Below are positions 44,990 through 53,650 of a stretch of 64,000 bases of DNA, in pieces. The stretch's first letter is position 1. Each line of letters opens with the position of its first letter. Under the pieces are notes generated by a model that worked only from the letters and a program-made list of their open reading frames with translations, made no database searches and was not told the origin of the DNA. Position numbers and translations under genes: made by a program. This stretch comes from an uncultured Erysipelotrichaceae bacterium (GTDB taxonomy: Bacteria > Bacillota_I > Bacilli_A > Erysipelotrichales > Erysipelotrichaceae), in NCBI GenBank assembly GCA_947569705.1, contig CANOSP010000003.1, positions 1 through 64,000 of the forward strand, written 5' to 3'.

Positions 44990-46480
44990 ATGAAAATACG
45001 GCGATGTGAAGATATAAGAGCTGCCGATCAAAAGGCGCAGGAGCTTGGAATTGCGGGAATTGTGTTGATGGAACATGCGGCAATCGCACTGGCAAAGGTT
45101 GTTATCGAAGCGTCAAAAAGCTATGGAAGACGCATTGCGATCATATGCGGCTGCGGAAATAACGGAGGGGATGGGTATGCACTGGCACGGCTGTTGAAAC
45201 AAAATGATGCTTTACAGGTCACAATTGTAAAAAATCATGAAATTGACAATTTGTCCGGTGATGCGAAAACGAATGCAAAGACAGCGGAAAGCTTGGAGAT
45301 CCCGATGATAACTTTGAAGCAGTTTTCACCCGATGCTTATGATATTCTTGTGGATTGTTTGTTCGGAAGCGGTTTAACAGGAGCAATTGGCGGAGAGAAT
45401 GCACATTTGATCGACCGAATGAATACATCCGATGCGTATCGTATTGCTTGTGATATACCAAGTGGTTTATCGGCAGATGACGGACTTATTCAAGGCTGTG
45501 CCTTTCATGCCCATGAAACGGTGACATTCGGCGGCGGTAAGCTCGGTCTTTATATGAATGACGGTATTACTCACAGCGGAACGATTACGATTGCGGATAT
45601 TGGTATCCCGCCGCAAGTTATGAATGAATATGAATCGATTGTAATCTTAGACGATGACATCATTGAACAACGATTGCCTAGGCGAACAATGAATTCTCAT
45701 AAGCGAACTTATGGAAATCTATTGTTGATCGGCGGTAAAAAAGGAATGCACGGGGCATTGTGCATGGCGAGTGAAGCATCGCTGCGATGCGGTGCGGGAC
45801 TGGTAACGATGATGGGAGAAGAACTGTATTTTGGTTCTGCCTTTGCACTTCAAGAAGCAATGTGCCTGGATTATCCAAAACTTGATTCAGAAGTATTTCA
45901 AAAGCAGTTATGCCAGTTTGACTGTGTGGCTGTCGGCAACGGCTTGGGACGTGATGAACGCGCCATGTGGTTGGTACAGCAGGTTTGGAACAGCGATCTT
46001 CCGGCAGTATTTGACGGCGATGCTTTATATTTGTTGGGACAATGGGCAAAACGAAAACCGCGAACAGCACCTTATGTGCTTACACCTCATCCTAAGGAAC
46101 TTTCTTATCTGTTGGGAGTCGATACTAAAGATTTATTAAAAAATCCCTCAGAAGCGCTGAAACTAAGCGAGAAGACGTTTTCTGACGGTGTAATTGTGCT
46201 GAAGAATGCACGAACGCTTATCAGTGACGGTACAACTCGTTATTTGAATTTGACCGGAAATCATGGCTTGGCGACCGGCGGCAGCGGAGATGTGCTGTGC
46301 GGTATGATTCTCGGTATGATGGGACAGGGAAGCAGCGGATTGGATGCGGCAGCCTGTGCAGTGTATCTGCATGGAAAATGTGCCGATTCATTAAGCAAGG
46401 ACATGGCCGCAAGATCAATTCTTCCGCGTGATCTGCTTCGTCAAATACCCAAAGAGCTGATGGCATTCAATTGTAAATAA
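44990..46480 (+). CDS. nnr: Bifunctional NAD(P)HX epimerase / ADP-dependent dehydratase
   Basis: A 496-residue metabolite-repair enzyme. The N-terminal YjeF domain (about 1-215; CGCGNNGGDGYALARLL, DCLFGSGLTG and DIPSGLSADDG) epimerises damaged hydrated NAD(P)H. The C-terminal ribokinase-like domain (about 225-496; LLIGGKKGMHGALCMASEA, DGDALYLL, LTPHPKELSYLLG, NHGLATGGSGDVLCGM) dehydrates the S form using ADP. The bacterial fused form has the same order. AGCAGGTGATAAA precedes the ATG. It is divergent from coaBC and is followed by a terminator shared with the opposite gene. Confidence 0.95.
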   Translation: MKIRRCEDIRAADQKAQELGIAGIVLMEHAAIALAKVVIEASKSYGRRIAIICGCGNNGGDGYALARLLKQNDALQVTIVKNHEIDNLSGDAKTNAKTAESLEIPMITLKQFSPDAYDILVDCLFGSGLTGAIGGENAHLIDRMNTSDAYRIACDIPSGLSADDGLIQGCAFHAHETVTFGGGKLGLYMNDGITHSGTITIADIGIPPQVMNEYESIVILDDDIIEQRLPRRTMNSHKRTYGNLLLIGGKKGMHGALCMASEASLRCGAGLVTMMGEELYFGSAFALQEAMCLDYPKLDSEVFQKQLCQFDCVAVGNGLGRDERAMWLVQQVWNSDLPAVFDGDALYLLGQWAKRKPRTAPYVLTPHPKELSYLLGVDTKDLLKNPSEALKLSEKTFSDGVIVLKNARTLISDGTTRYLNLTGNHGLATGGSGDVLCGMILGMMGQGSSGLDAAACAVYLHGKCADSLSKDMAARSILPRDLLRQIPKELMAFNCK

Positions 46481-46483
46481 ATA

Positions 46484-46511
46484 AAAAAACGAGCATTACT
46501 CGTTTTTTTTT
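46484..46511. terminator. Bidirectional terminator
   Basis: AAACGAG pairs with CTCGTTT with a five-base loop; A7 stands on one side and T8 or more on the other, so it works for both convergent genes. Confidence 0.85.
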
Positions 46512-46518
46512 GTGACAA

Positions 46519-47643
46519 TTATTCTGCGATATGTATAAATACCGGACCTGATCCGCCGTAAACACGATTGACTACGGTCGTATGACCTGTCCAACCGCCG
46601 TGAACTGCTTCATTACCGCCCAAATAAACGGCAACATGCGGTACTCCGACACCGCCGTCGGCATAATAGATAATATCGCCCGGCTGTGCTTCTGCGGCAG
46701 ATACAATTGTACCCAACTGCATATATCCGGCAGGCGCACTATGGAAGTTAATTCCCGCAGCCGCTAACGAATTGGTAACCAACATCGTGCAGTCTTGGCT
46801 TTTGCCTAATTGCGCTAATGCCGCATTTACCACTGCATTTCCGTTTACACTTACTGCACCGTCAAATTCACCGCTGTAATAATATTCAGCCGCATTCGGC
46901 AATTCTTCTTCCGGTTTTTCTTCTACAGTGATCTTAATATCAGCTGATGTTTTATTACCGGACTTGTCTTTTGCCTCATAAGTAACCGTATAAACACCCG
47001 GTGTTTCACTGTCTACATTTGAAACTGTCGTATGTTCTACATTGCCGTCAACATCATCAACAGCACTTTCAAAATAATCCTCTGCATTGAACTCATCGCC
47101 CTCAGTAATCGTATCCTCGTTTTGCGAAACCTTGATCACCGGTGCGGTAGTATCAGAAACAGCTACCTTCAGTCGGTAAGTGGAAACAACGTCATTCGCC
47201 AGTGATGCATCGTTCTCTTCACTTACTGCATTTAATACAAGATCATTTTCTTTCGCAACTGCATTTGCTTTACGGAAAGAAACGAATATTTCCTGTTGAG
47301 AGGATTTCTTAATATTGAAATTCTCTAAGGTAACTTCATAATCGCCTAATTGATAAACAGAAGTAAGACCTTTTTTACTGATCAACTCTGCCGTAGCCAT
47401 CGGTGACAGCTTATCTCCTAAAATAACATTTGCGATTTTATGTACGGATGCAAGATCACCGGCTTTGATTTTAACCGGCTCATCCACAAATAATTTCATT
47501 GCTTCTTTTTGTTGCAGAAGGGATGGTGTGCCTTGAATCGGGAGTTCCTCTTTATTCATGAAACCGGAACCGATAATACCCATAAACATCGCCGATAACA
47601 GAAACATTGGTTTGTAATTTACATTATCGTTTTTACCCGTCAT
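46519..47643 (-). CDS. Membrane-anchored NlpC/P60-type cell-wall hydrolase with Ig-like domain
   Basis: A 374-residue protein. A membrane segment MFLLSAMFMGIIGSGFM follows 12 residues after the start. A middle beta-rich region includes a DUF5011/HYR-like Ig domain (about 165-250; TEGDEFNAEDYF, and PGVYTVTYEAKDKSGNKTS). The C-terminal NlpC/P60 domain (about 270-374) has C285 in SQDCTMLV and H336 in VPHVAVYLGG, with a further His in AVHGGW. These enzymes cleave gamma-D-Glu peptide bonds in peptidoglycan. The ATG at 47643 has AGGAGGT upstream. It stands alone. Confidence 0.85.
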   Translation of the reverse strand: MTGKNDNVNYKPMFLLSAMFMGIIGSGFMNKEELPIQGTPSLLQQKEAMKLFVDEPVKIKAGDLASVHKIANVILGDKLSPMATAELISKKGLTSVYQLGDYEVTLENFNIKKSSQQEIFVSFRKANAVAKENDLVLNAVSEENDASLANDVVSTYRLKVAVSDTTAPVIKVSQNEDTITEGDEFNAEDYFESAVDDVDGNVEHTTVSNVDSETPGVYTVTYEAKDKSGNKTSADIKITVEEKPEEELPNAAEYYYSGEFDGAVSVNGNAVVNAALAQLGKSQDCTMLVTNSLAAAGINFHSAPAGYMQLGTIVSAAEAQPGDIIYYADGGVGVPHVAVYLGGNEAVHGGWTGHTTVVNRVYGGSGPVFIHIAE

Positions 47644-47819
47644 ACAGATACCTCCTTGTCTGACCTCAGACATTCTACATCAAAACAACACTAGCTTGCA
47701 AGTGTTTCCCATATTTTCACATATTTTAGCAAACAATATAATTGACTGCTAATATCACAATCCGCTTTATAAGCAAGGGGGTATTGAAACCTTGTGAAAA
47801 ATTAAACAAAGAAATATTT

Positions 47820-49064
47820 TTAAAATTTCACATAATTCATAAAGTCGCAGATCAGCTTTTTGCGCAGAAAGCCATGCAGAATAAGCTTCGAGGTATGATT
47901 TTCTTTTGTTTGAAGCTGAATCAGTGACAAAACGGTGCTTATTACATCACTTTTTATGTACGGGATACAAAGGGTAACGGGTTCTTTCGGACCGTAAAGC
48001 GTTTCAGCGATCTGTTCCGCTAACAGTTTGATGCTTTCGCGATCCTGCGCACTGATATAAACGGCATTGTTCTGTGCTTTGGGATACAGACAATCACTGA
48101 GATCGCACTTATTGTATACATCAATTACGGGAAGCGTATCGGCTTGCAGAGTTGTCAATGTATGCAAGGTCGCTTCCTGTTGTACATAGCGCATCGGGCT
48201 GTGATGATCAATGACATGAAGCAACAAGTCCGCATGACGTATTTCATCTAAGGTCGCATGAAATGCATCAATTAGTTCATGCGGAAGATTTGATACAAAA
48301 CCGACGGTATCGACAATGAGAACATCGGGGGCGTAGGGCAATGAAATTCTGCGCATTGCGGTATCCAAGGTCGCAAACAACTGATCCTGTGCATACACCT
48401 GTTTGTGCTTTGCCGCATTTGTCTGTTTTAACAATTCATTCAGAATTGTTGATTTACCGGCATTGGTATAGCCGACAAGTGCTGCGACTGAAATTCGCTG
48501 CTTTGTACGACGTGTATAGTGAAGAGCGTTTTGTTTTTTTAAGGCTTGAATTTGTCGATCGCATTCCTTGATCCGCTGTTTCAATAAACGTCGGTTTAAT
48601 TCCAGCTGTGTTTCGCCGCTGCCTTTGTTTTGTCCCCCGCCTTGTCGCCCCAATGATTTGGTTTTGCCGATTAAGCGGCTGCGCTGTTTTTCCATTTTCG
48701 CTTTTTGAACTTGCAGCTTTGCTTCCTGTGTATGAGCACGCTGTTCAAAAATTTCAATAATCAGTTCACTGCGATCAATGACCGGAAGCTCCCATGCTTC
48801 ACTTAAATAACCTGCCTGCAGTGAAGAAAGCGGCTGCTGAAAGATCACGCAGTCGACATTCTGTTCTTTCAAGCTTATCGCAAACTCTTCAACCTTTCCG
48901 CTGCCGATATAGGATAAATGCTTGACTTCTTTAATTCGCTGATGCCACACCTCGCAAAGCCCCATATCGCATGCCTGTATTAATTCCGTTGTTTCTTGAA
49001 GTGCCTCTTCATTTGAATCAATATCCGCATCGATTAAAATCACTTGTCTTTTTTTCTTTTGCAT
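47820..49064 (-). CDS. hflX: GTPase HflX (ribosome-splitting factor)
   Basis: A 414-residue GTPase that binds the 50S subunit and rescues stalled or heat-damaged ribosomes in other bacteria. The N-terminal HflX domain covers about 1-115, followed by a coiled segment (AKLQVQKAKMEKQRSRLIGK) and the glycine-rich GRQGGGQNKGSGETQLELN. The G domain has G1 GYTNAGKST (198-206), G3 DTVGF, and G4 NKCD in place of NKxD. The length is normal. It is monocistronic and no clear terminator is seen downstream. The ATG is preceded only by a weak site (GGTGAACTT). Confidence 0.95.
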   Translation of the reverse strand: MQKKKRQVILIDADIDSNEEALQETTELIQACDMGLCEVWHQRIKEVKHLSYIGSGKVEEFAISLKEQNVDCVIFQQPLSSLQAGYLSEAWELPVIDRSELIIEIFEQRAHTQEAKLQVQKAKMEKQRSRLIGKTKSLGRQGGGQNKGSGETQLELNRRLLKQRIKECDRQIQALKKQNALHYTRRTKQRISVAALVGYTNAGKSTILNELLKQTNAAKHKQVYAQDQLFATLDTAMRRISLPYAPDVLIVDTVGFVSNLPHELIDAFHATLDEIRHADLLLHVIDHHSPMRYVQQEATLHTLTTLQADTLPVIDVYNKCDLSDCLYPKAQNNAVYISAQDRESIKLLAEQIAETLYGPKEPVTLCIPYIKSDVISTVLSLIQLQTKENHTSKLILHGFLRKKLICDFMNYVKF

Positions 49065-49347
49065 AAGTTCACCATTTTTATTTTTGCCGTTTTTATTTCT
49101 TTCATGCTGTTTATTTTATCATAGTTGAAGAAAGCGGTAAATGTTGGAAAAGGAAAAGCATCAGCACAATAATTTTAAGAGTATGCTTACAGTATTTAAC
49201 AAATATAAATGAAAAATACATGTTATAAATTTATAATATACAAAAATTAGAATTATAAGCTTGAAAATCATTAAAAGATAGAATGCTTGATGATAAAGGG
49301 GGTATTTGTATTTCATATGTTTCATGAAAGAATGAATCTCAATCATA

Positions 49348-49379
49348 ATAAAAAATCTACACCGGTTGGTTGTAGATTT
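49348..49379 (-). terminator. Terminator overlapping the 3' end of the transglycosylase gene
   Basis: On the minus strand AAATCTAC and GTAGATTT form the stem, followed by at least six T. The stop codon lies inside the hairpin, a compact gene end. Confidence 0.8.
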
Positions 49380-50055
49380 CATTAGACTGTTGTTTTGTAA
49401 TAATCTGCTGGTCGATCATCGCTTCCAACACAATTCGTTGTCGCTTTTTCGCATACATCATTCCGTCACTCAGCTGATAGATCGCAGGAGCCTGCGGCAA
49501 CCCTGCCAATAAAGTTGCTTGGGCAGGTGTCAAGTTTTTCGGTAAACATCCGAAATAACCGTCGGCCGCTTCTTTAATTCCATAGTATCCGTCACCGAAA
49601 TAAATGACATTGATATACAGCTCTAAAATTTCATCTTTGGAATAAGTATTTTCAATATCGTGGACAAAAAACAATTCGGCAATTTTACGCTGAAAGGTTT
49701 TCTTACTGTCAAGATAGAGGTTTTTACTTAACTGTTGTGTAATAGTACTTCCTCCCATCACAAAATCCTGTTCGCGCAAGTTAGTAGCGATCGCCTCTAC
49801 AATATTGGAAAAAACAATTCCGTTGTGGCTGTAAAAGGTAGGATCCTCGACAGCCAGTAAGGCATCTATAAAATCATCATCTACATCATCTAAGGAAATG
49901 TAATTAGGGTCTGATTGGATTTCGGCAATGACTTGCTTCAGCGGTTTTTCATTGATTAAGGTTTCATAACGAATAAAGCCGATGATAAAAATGCTGCCTA
50001 TGGCTACACTGAATAAAACTGCTAAAGCTATCAAGATGTGTTTCCATTTTTTCAC
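49357..50055 (-). CDS. Monofunctional peptidoglycan glycosyltransferase (GT51)
   Basis: 232 residues with an N-terminal membrane anchor (about 5-28) and a complete GT51 domain that polymerises lipid II into glycan strands outside the membrane. All family motifs are visible: EDPTFYSHNG with the catalytic Glu, GGSTITQQLSKNLYL, the Lys/Arg segment KTFQRKIAELF, ELYINVIYFGDGYYGI and LTPAQATLLAGLPQAP. There is no transpeptidase domain, and the gene ends at its own terminator, so this is a true monofunctional enzyme and not a broken PBP. The start is GTG at 50055 with GGAGG eight bases upstream; the overlapping ATG is followed by a stop. Confidence 0.9.
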   Translation of the reverse strand: MKKWKHILIALAVLFSVAIGSIFIIGFIRYETLINEKPLKQVIAEIQSDPNYISLDDVDDDFIDALLAVEDPTFYSHNGIVFSNIVEAIATNLREQDFVMGGSTITQQLSKNLYLDSKKTFQRKIAELFFVHDIENTYSKDEILELYINVIYFGDGYYGIKEAADGYFGCLPKNLTPAQATLLAGLPQAPAIYQLSDGMMYAKKRQRIVLEAMIDQQIITKQQSNEIYNQPV

Positions 50056-50600
50056 ATTGCCGCCCTCCTTCCTATTTATTATAACAAAACTGCATAAAAA
50101 ATAAACGGTTATATTATGTGAAACGAGATCTTTTAGGAAAATCCTTTATTTACGAAGTTATCTGATGATGCTGTTTTAAAACTGATGAAAGTGTTTTCCT
50201 TATATTATATAGGATAAATGAGCAGATATGCGCGGCAATTATGAAACGAACGAAATATGTATTTTATTTCACGTGCAGCAGTATCTATCTATATATTATA
50301 TTCTGAAAATGCAGTAGTATCTGTATGTCTATATTGTATGTCTGTATATTATATAGGAAATAGAAATGATAAAAATGTGCAGGATCAAACAGAACATGCA
50401 ATTAAAAAACAGCGGTGGAAGAGTTGCAAAGCAAAGATGCTGTTAAATTCTTGTCGGATTGATTTTCAGAAATGCTCACTTGAAAATACTTACTTAGAAA
50501 TATTCACTTGAATATGTTCACTTGACAGAATCGTGCGATTAGGTATGTACCGTGATAATTTCGAATATATATTATATATAGGAAAGGAAAAAGGACATAT
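50056..50600. other. AT-rich intergenic region with repeated motifs
   Basis: A 545-bp gap. It holds the promoter of the transglycosylase gene at its left end and that of the symporter at its right end. The core TATATTATATAGGA appears near 50200, 50345 and 50570, and CACTTGA with related short repeats around 50478-50525. A possible 84-codon frame (50257-50511) has no ribosome binding site and a repeat-derived composition, so I do not call it. See also the similar repeats at 8590. Confidence 0.5.
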
Positions 50601-51941
50601 ATGGATAAATTATGGATGATAAATGAGCGAATCAACAGCTTTGTATGGGGGAAGGAAATGATTTTTTTCCTGATGTTCAGCGGTGCTTTACTTTTGGTGC
50701 GCTGTCGTTTTTTACCGTTTACGCATTTACGGTTGATTTATCAAAAGACAATCGGCTCTCTGTTTTCCAAAGAAACAAAATCGCAGGGGATCACTTCTTT
50801 TCAGGCAGTAGCGACGGCACTGGCAGGCACGCTCGGAGTGGGCAGTGTGATCGGCGTTGCGACAGCGATTACGATGGGGGGAGCGGGAGCGCTTTTTTGG
50901 ATGTGGGTGAGTGCTTTTTTCGGCATGATGACCAAGTACGGTGAGGTGGTACTGGCGATCGTCTTTCGTAAAAGACAAAAGGACGGGCAATATTTGGGCG
51001 GACCGATGATGACACTGGAATACGGCTGTCATATGCGCCTTTTGGCAGTAATCTTTGCACTTTTATGCCTATTTGCATCGTTCGGGATCGGAAATGTAAC
51101 ACCTGCCAATACAATTACCAAAAGTGTTCAAGCCTATCTGCCGATTCCCTCATGGTTCATCGGCTGTATCACAGCACTAGTTGTCGGGGCTGTGATTTTA
51201 GGCAGTGCGAAACGCATTATGAAGGTGAACGAGATTGCGATACCGATCATTTCTGTGTGTTATGTTGCGGCATGTATTTATATGTTAGTCATACAGAAGG
51301 ATCGATTGCTGCCGGCAGTGATCGAAGTGTTTCAAGATGCCTTCAATTTCTCGTCGGCTGTCGGCGGGATCGGCGGTTTTGCGATCACCAAAGCAATTCA
51401 TTACGGAGTTTCCCGCGGTGTTTTCTCTAATGAAGCAGGCATGGGAAGTTCACCGATTTCACATGCGGCTGTAGAAAAGGTTTCTGCGGTTGAACAGGGT
51501 TTTTGGGGAATCTTTGAGGTGTTTTTTGATACGATTGTGGTTTGTACGTTGACGGCAATGGTGATTTTGACAAGCGGATTGTTAGATCAAGGGTTAGACG
51601 GTGTATCATTATCAATTGCTTGCTTTGAACAAAGCTTCGGTGCTTTCGGGGGGATTTTATTTGCGGTCTCCATTGTCGCATTTGCGATTCCTTCCATCTT
51701 AGGCTGGTATTTTTATGCACAGGAATGCATTCGTTATTTATTTACCGCAAAATGGATTCTGCCGCTCTATCAGCTTGTGTTTTTAGGTTTAATTATTGTC
51801 GGTTCTATGATGGAACTGCACTATGTATGGGAGCTAGCCGATACCTTGAACGGATTAATGGCAATTCCTAACTTAATTTCACTGGTAATTTTACATGGGA
51901 TTGTGGTAAAATGTACCAAAGAGTATCTGAAGAATTCATAG
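50601..51941 (+). CDS. Sodium:alanine/glycine symporter (AGCS family)
   Basis: A 446-residue integral membrane transporter with about 10-11 helices. Family marks are GTLGVGSVIGVATAITMGG, YLGGPMMTLEYG, and GVSRGVFSNEAGMGSSPI, which includes the sodium and substrate-binding region. It imports small neutral amino acids with Na+. AAGGAAAAAGG precedes the ATG. The glycerate kinase gene follows after 10 bp, which suggests co-transcription and a link between serine/glycine-type substrates and glycerate metabolism, though that link is an inference. Confidence 0.92.
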   Translation: MDKLWMINERINSFVWGKEMIFFLMFSGALLLVRCRFLPFTHLRLIYQKTIGSLFSKETKSQGITSFQAVATALAGTLGVGSVIGVATAITMGGAGALFWMWVSAFFGMMTKYGEVVLAIVFRKRQKDGQYLGGPMMTLEYGCHMRLLAVIFALLCLFASFGIGNVTPANTITKSVQAYLPIPSWFIGCITALVVGAVILGSAKRIMKVNEIAIPIISVCYVAACIYMLVIQKDRLLPAVIEVFQDAFNFSSAVGGIGGFAITKAIHYGVSRGVFSNEAGMGSSPISHAAVEKVSAVEQGFWGIFEVFFDTIVVCTLTAMVILTSGLLDQGLDGVSLSIACFEQSFGAFGGILFAVSIVAFAIPSILGWYFYAQECIRYLFTAKWILPLYQLVFLGLIIVGSMMELHYVWELADTLNGLMAIPNLISLVILHGIVVKCTKEYLKNS

Positions 51942-51951
51942 GAGTGATAAT

Positions 51952-53091
51952 ATGAAAGTAGTGGTTGCCTGCGATTCGTTTAAAGGCTGTTTAAAATCAG
52001 AAGAGGTTGCTTATCATGTGGAACAGGGAATTCACCGCTTCGACAACACGATTGATGTCATCTCTTATGCGATCGGCGACGGGGGCGAGGGCAGTGCGGA
52101 AGCATTTGCGAAAAGCTGTCAGGGTATCATGGTAAAAACCGGCGCAACGGATGCTTACGGTAAAAAAATCACTACCGAATATGCGTTGATCGAGGACGGT
52201 AAAACGGCAGTGATTGAAGTTGCGTCAATTATCGGATTAAGCATGACTCCCAAAGAACGACGCACACCGTTTTTTGGTTCCAGCTTCGGCGTAGGTACGG
52301 TAATGCTGGATGCGGTGAATCGCGGCTGTAAGAAAATAATTCTCGCCTTGGGCGGCAGTGCTACCAATGACGGAGGTATGGGACTTTTGCAGGCATTGGG
52401 ATGCCGCTTTTATGATAGCAGGCATAAATACTTATCACCGCAGGCTGTGAATTTAGATAAAATAAAATATATTGACTTTAATCGCCTGAATCGTTTGGAA
52501 GGCATTGAAATTATCGCAGCTTGTGATGTGAAAAATCACTTGTTGGGAGAAAACGGTGCTACCTATGTGTTCGGTAAACAAAAGGGTTTTTATCCGAATC
52601 AAATCAAACAGGTAGATGAAGCCATGCATAATTATCGCGATCAAATACAGCGTTATTTAGATGTTGATATAAACGCCTTTGAAGGCGGCGGAGCTGCAGG
52701 CGGTATCGGATCTGTCGTAATCGGAATACTACACGCCAAGATGATTCCCGGCATTCAGTTGTTGTTTCAATATTGCGATATTGAGCAAGCGATTCAAGAA
52801 TGTGATCTTGTCATAACCGGTGAAGGACAAAGTGATCGACAGACAATGTACGGAAAAGTACCGGTAGGGGTATTAGAAATTGCGAACCGTTACCGAAAAC
52901 CAACACTTTGTATCAGCGGTGCACTGGGACTCGGTTATCAGGAATTATATGATTTAGGCTTTATCGGTATATTCAGTATCGCAGATCGCGCTATGTCATT
53001 TCAACAGGCACTGGATCAGGCAGGCGAAAAAATGGAAGCGGCTGTTTATACCATTATGAAAACGATTGTCTCATTACAAGGACGACTTTGA
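51952..53091 (+). CDS. Glycerate 2-kinase (GlxK/GarK family)
   Basis: A 379-residue kinase phosphorylating D-glycerate with ATP, in this family to 2-phosphoglycerate, which enters glycolysis. Conserved segments are ACDSFKGCLKSEEV at the start, IGDGGEGSAEAF, LGGSATNDGGMGLLQALG, EGGGAAGGIGS and VITGEGQSDRQTMYGKVP. The length is standard. AGGAGTGATAAT precedes the ATG. It is the second gene of an operon with the AGCS symporter and is followed by a terminator. Confidence 0.95.
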   Translation: MKVVVACDSFKGCLKSEEVAYHVEQGIHRFDNTIDVISYAIGDGGEGSAEAFAKSCQGIMVKTGATDAYGKKITTEYALIEDGKTAVIEVASIIGLSMTPKERRTPFFGSSFGVGTVMLDAVNRGCKKIILALGGSATNDGGMGLLQALGCRFYDSRHKYLSPQAVNLDKIKYIDFNRLNRLEGIEIIAACDVKNHLLGENGATYVFGKQKGFYPNQIKQVDEAMHNYRDQIQRYLDVDINAFEGGGAAGGIGSVVIGILHAKMIPGIQLLFQYCDIEQAIQECDLVITGEGQSDRQTMYGKVPVGVLEIANRYRKPTLCISGALGLGYQELYDLGFIGIFSIADRAMSFQQALDQAGEKMEAAVYTIMKTIVSLQGRL

Positions 53092-53098
53092 AGCATGA

Positions 53099-53128
53099 AA
53101 GCATAAGATGATCTTGTGCTTTTTTTTA
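53099..53128 (+). terminator. Terminator of the symporter-glycerate kinase operon
   Basis: AAGCATAAGAT and ATCTTGTGCTT form the stem (with G-T pairs), followed by seven T. Confidence 0.8.
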
Positions 53129-53150
53129 ATGTTGTTTCATAAAAAAACTC

Positions 53151-53205
53151 TTTACATTTTTGAAAAAATGGATATAATTATATATGAACAACCGTTCATA
53201 TATAA
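53151..53205 (+). promoter_or_regulatory. Promoter and operator of the metal-efflux operon
   Basis: TTTACA (53151-53156), a 16-bp spacer and TATAAT (53173-53178) form the promoter. A perfect 12-4-12 palindrome, TTATATATGAAC-AACC-GTTCATATATAA (53178-53205), overlaps the start region. This is the typical ArsR/SmtB-family operator with its TGAAC/GTTCA core, and the regulator gene begins 26 bp later. Confidence 0.85.
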
Positions 53206-53231
53206 CATATAATACAATAAGAGGTGATAGT

Positions 53232-53588
53232 ATGAAGAAAAAACTGTGTTGTGATGTTGTAGAGGTACATCCGCAGGTCGTTACAAAGCTGAAAGAAACA
53301 ATGCCGGCACATGAGCAGTATCAAACACTGTCTGAGCTGTTTAAAATGTTTGCGGATCCGACACGTTTAAAAATATTGAGTTTGTTGTTTCAACAGGAGT
53401 TATGCGTTTGTGATATTGCAGAGGTTTTATCAATGACTCATTCCGCTGTTTCTCATCAATTAAGTGTTTTAAGACAAAATCGCATTATTAAATATCGCAG
53501 AGAAGGCAAAAACATTTTTTATTCTTTAGATGATGAGCATATTCAAATGATATATAATGCCGGAATGGAACATATTATCGAATCATAG
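53232..53588 (+). CDS. CadC/CzrA-type ArsR metal-sensing repressor
   Basis: A 118-residue winged-helix repressor that should leave DNA on binding Cd, Pb or Zn. With the ATG at 53232 (GAGGTGATAGT upstream), cysteines C58 and C60 lie in ELCVCDIAEVL, the same positions as in S. aureus CadC, and C6/C7 near the N-terminus may supply the other thiolates. The recognition helix is THSAVSHQLSVLR. The C-terminal helix (DDEHIQMIYNAGMEHIIES) has Asp and His residues usable as a second Zn site. It is the first gene of an operon with the P-type ATPase that follows. Confidence 0.9.
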   Translation: MKKKLCCDVVEVHPQVVTKLKETMPAHEQYQTLSELFKMFADPTRLKILSLLFQQELCVCDIAEVLSMTHSAVSHQLSVLRQNRIIKYRREGKNIFYSLDDEHIQMIYNAGMEHIIES

Positions 53589-53650
53589 TTAATGTAAAAT
53601 GATAATAGGAAAGCAATCAGAAATAATGAAGAAGAACAGGAGATGATTTT

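Noticed and set aside
49357-50055. The transglycosylase considered as a truncated class A penicillin-binding protein
   Set aside because: All five GT51 motifs are present, no transpeptidase remnant follows, and the stop codon sits inside a dedicated terminator. It fits the monofunctional enzyme family.
50257-50511. 84-codon plus-strand frame in the gap before the symporter gene
   Set aside because: No ribosome binding site precedes it, and much of it is built from AT-rich repeats. A coding role is unlikely.
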